Part shown: in pieces, positions 63,508 through 64,000 of the stretch
Layout: each line of letters starts with the position of its first letter
Position numbering within the stretch: the stretch's first letter is position 1
Assembly: GCA_905202125.1 (NCBI GenBank)
Contig: CAJKQX010000003.1
Coordinates: forward strand, 1-64,000
Reading direction: 5' to 3'
DNA length: 64,000 nt
Source of the DNA: an uncultured Prevotella sp.
GTDB lineage: Bacteria > Bacteroidota > Bacteroidia > Bacteroidales > Bacteroidaceae
The notes under the pieces: generated by a model
Told to the model about the DNA's origin: nothing
The model's input: only the letters and a program-made list of their open reading frames with translations
Database searches by the model: none
Translations under genes and position numbers: made by a program

Positions 63508-64000
63508 TTAACGGGGTAGGAAAATGTGGTCGGGGTAAACGATGTCGTGAAGAAAGAGCGCTTTGCCGGGGACCGAAGTTCCAGCGGCGCAACGGTTTTT
63601 TTGCTCGATGATACGGCAGAAGTCCTCCACCGAAAGTTTTCCCCGTCCTACATCGAGCAGCGTTCCTACGATGGCCCGCACCATGTTACGGAGGAAGCGG
63701 TCGGCAGTGATGGTAAATACCTGTCGTTCGCCTTCGGGTTCCCAGCGGGCGAATGTCACTCGGCAATTATTGGTTTTAACATCGGTATGCAGTTTGCTAA
63801 AACTGGTGAAATCGGTATATCGGTAGAGCTGTTCGGCCGCCGTATTCATTTTGTCGAAGTCGAGATCTCCCCGATAACGGCAGGCGAAGGATTCGATAAA
63901 TGGTGATTTGTGATCTATTATATAGTATTTGTAGGTGCGACTGAGAGCATCGAATCGACTGTGTGCCTCGGCGATGACGGGACGTATTTCGTAGACAGCT
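63508..64000 (-). CDS. truA: tRNA pseudouridine synthase TruA, C-terminal part
   Basis: Runs off the right edge. Reading the minus strand from the edge gives [27 protein letters not shown], with [13 protein letters not shown] typical of TruA, then [42 protein letters not shown] (RFLRNMVR is the family's second signature) and the end HIFLPR. It converts U38-40 of tRNA anticodon stems. The catalytic Asp (R-T-D motif) lies beyond the window. An ATG at 63849 is internal, not the start. Confidence 0.92.
   Translation of the reverse strand, partial: AVYEIRPVIAEAHSRFDALSRTYKYYIIDHKSPFIESFACRYRGDLDFDKMNTAAEQLYRYTDFTSFSKLHTDVKTNNCRVTFARWEPEGERQVFTITADRFLRNMVRAIVGTLLDVGRGKLSVEDFCRIIEQKNRCAAGTSVPGKALFLHDIVYPDHIFLPR

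Overview
The window reads as chromosomal DNA of a Bacteroidales bacterium. Promoters carry the Bacteroidetes pattern (a TTTG box about 19-21 bases before TAnnTTTG), starts are preceded by A-rich stretches rather than Shine-Dalgarno sequences, and the gene content fits: PorT of the type IX secretion system, a one-domain AICAR transformylase, meso-diaminopimelate dehydrogenase, DUF3316/S41, DUF2490, DUF4956 and DUF3256 families. The gut family Muribaculaceae is a reasonable guess for the left part, but I cannot prove it from sequence alone.

Layout. 0-9.7 kb: ferredoxin, porT, a split 5'-nucleotidase, rplS, AICAR transformylase, then a minus-strand housekeeping run hpt-adk-obgE-pgeF-M23 peptidase. 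9.7-24 kb: an intergenic repeat region, an ABC exporter operon with a GntR regulator, a TraB/GumN protein, ddh, a two-component system, HAD and GNAT enzymes, an MG2/plug surface protein with nhaD, and a small carboxypeptidase-regulatory-domain protein. 24-30 kb: a low-GC acyltransferase between 121-base direct repeats, a MITE, an ECF-sigma/membrane/secreted trio, and a long gene-free stretch that looks like a noncoding RNA. 30-42 kb: FKBP lipoprotein, glyS, topoisomerase subunit A, DUF3316, S41 protease, RidA, and a VTC/DUF4956/DUF2490/DUF4353 cluster. 42-54 kb: tRNA-Leu, asd, a cation:proton antiporter, lolD, cvfB, tcdA, an outer-membrane protein, then asnS-rluB-purB on the minus strand.

At about 54.2-54.5 kb the character changes. 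A tRNA-Val is followed by a second, diverged purB-rluB-asnS on the plus strand, and everything to the right (DUF3256, EamA, lgt, GNAT, truA) has lower GC, different codon choice and its own repeat family. This mirror image of three essential housekeeping genes is best explained by a chimeric contig that joins two Bacteroidales genomes near tRNA-Val/purB; large-scale transfer is the alternative.

The left part carries two notable dispersed elements: a 278-bp MITE (two intact copies with 8-bp target duplications and one truncated copy) and arrays of four 22-bp AAAGGG/CCTTT pseudo-palindromes placed a few hundred bases upstream of three membrane-protein genes or operons.
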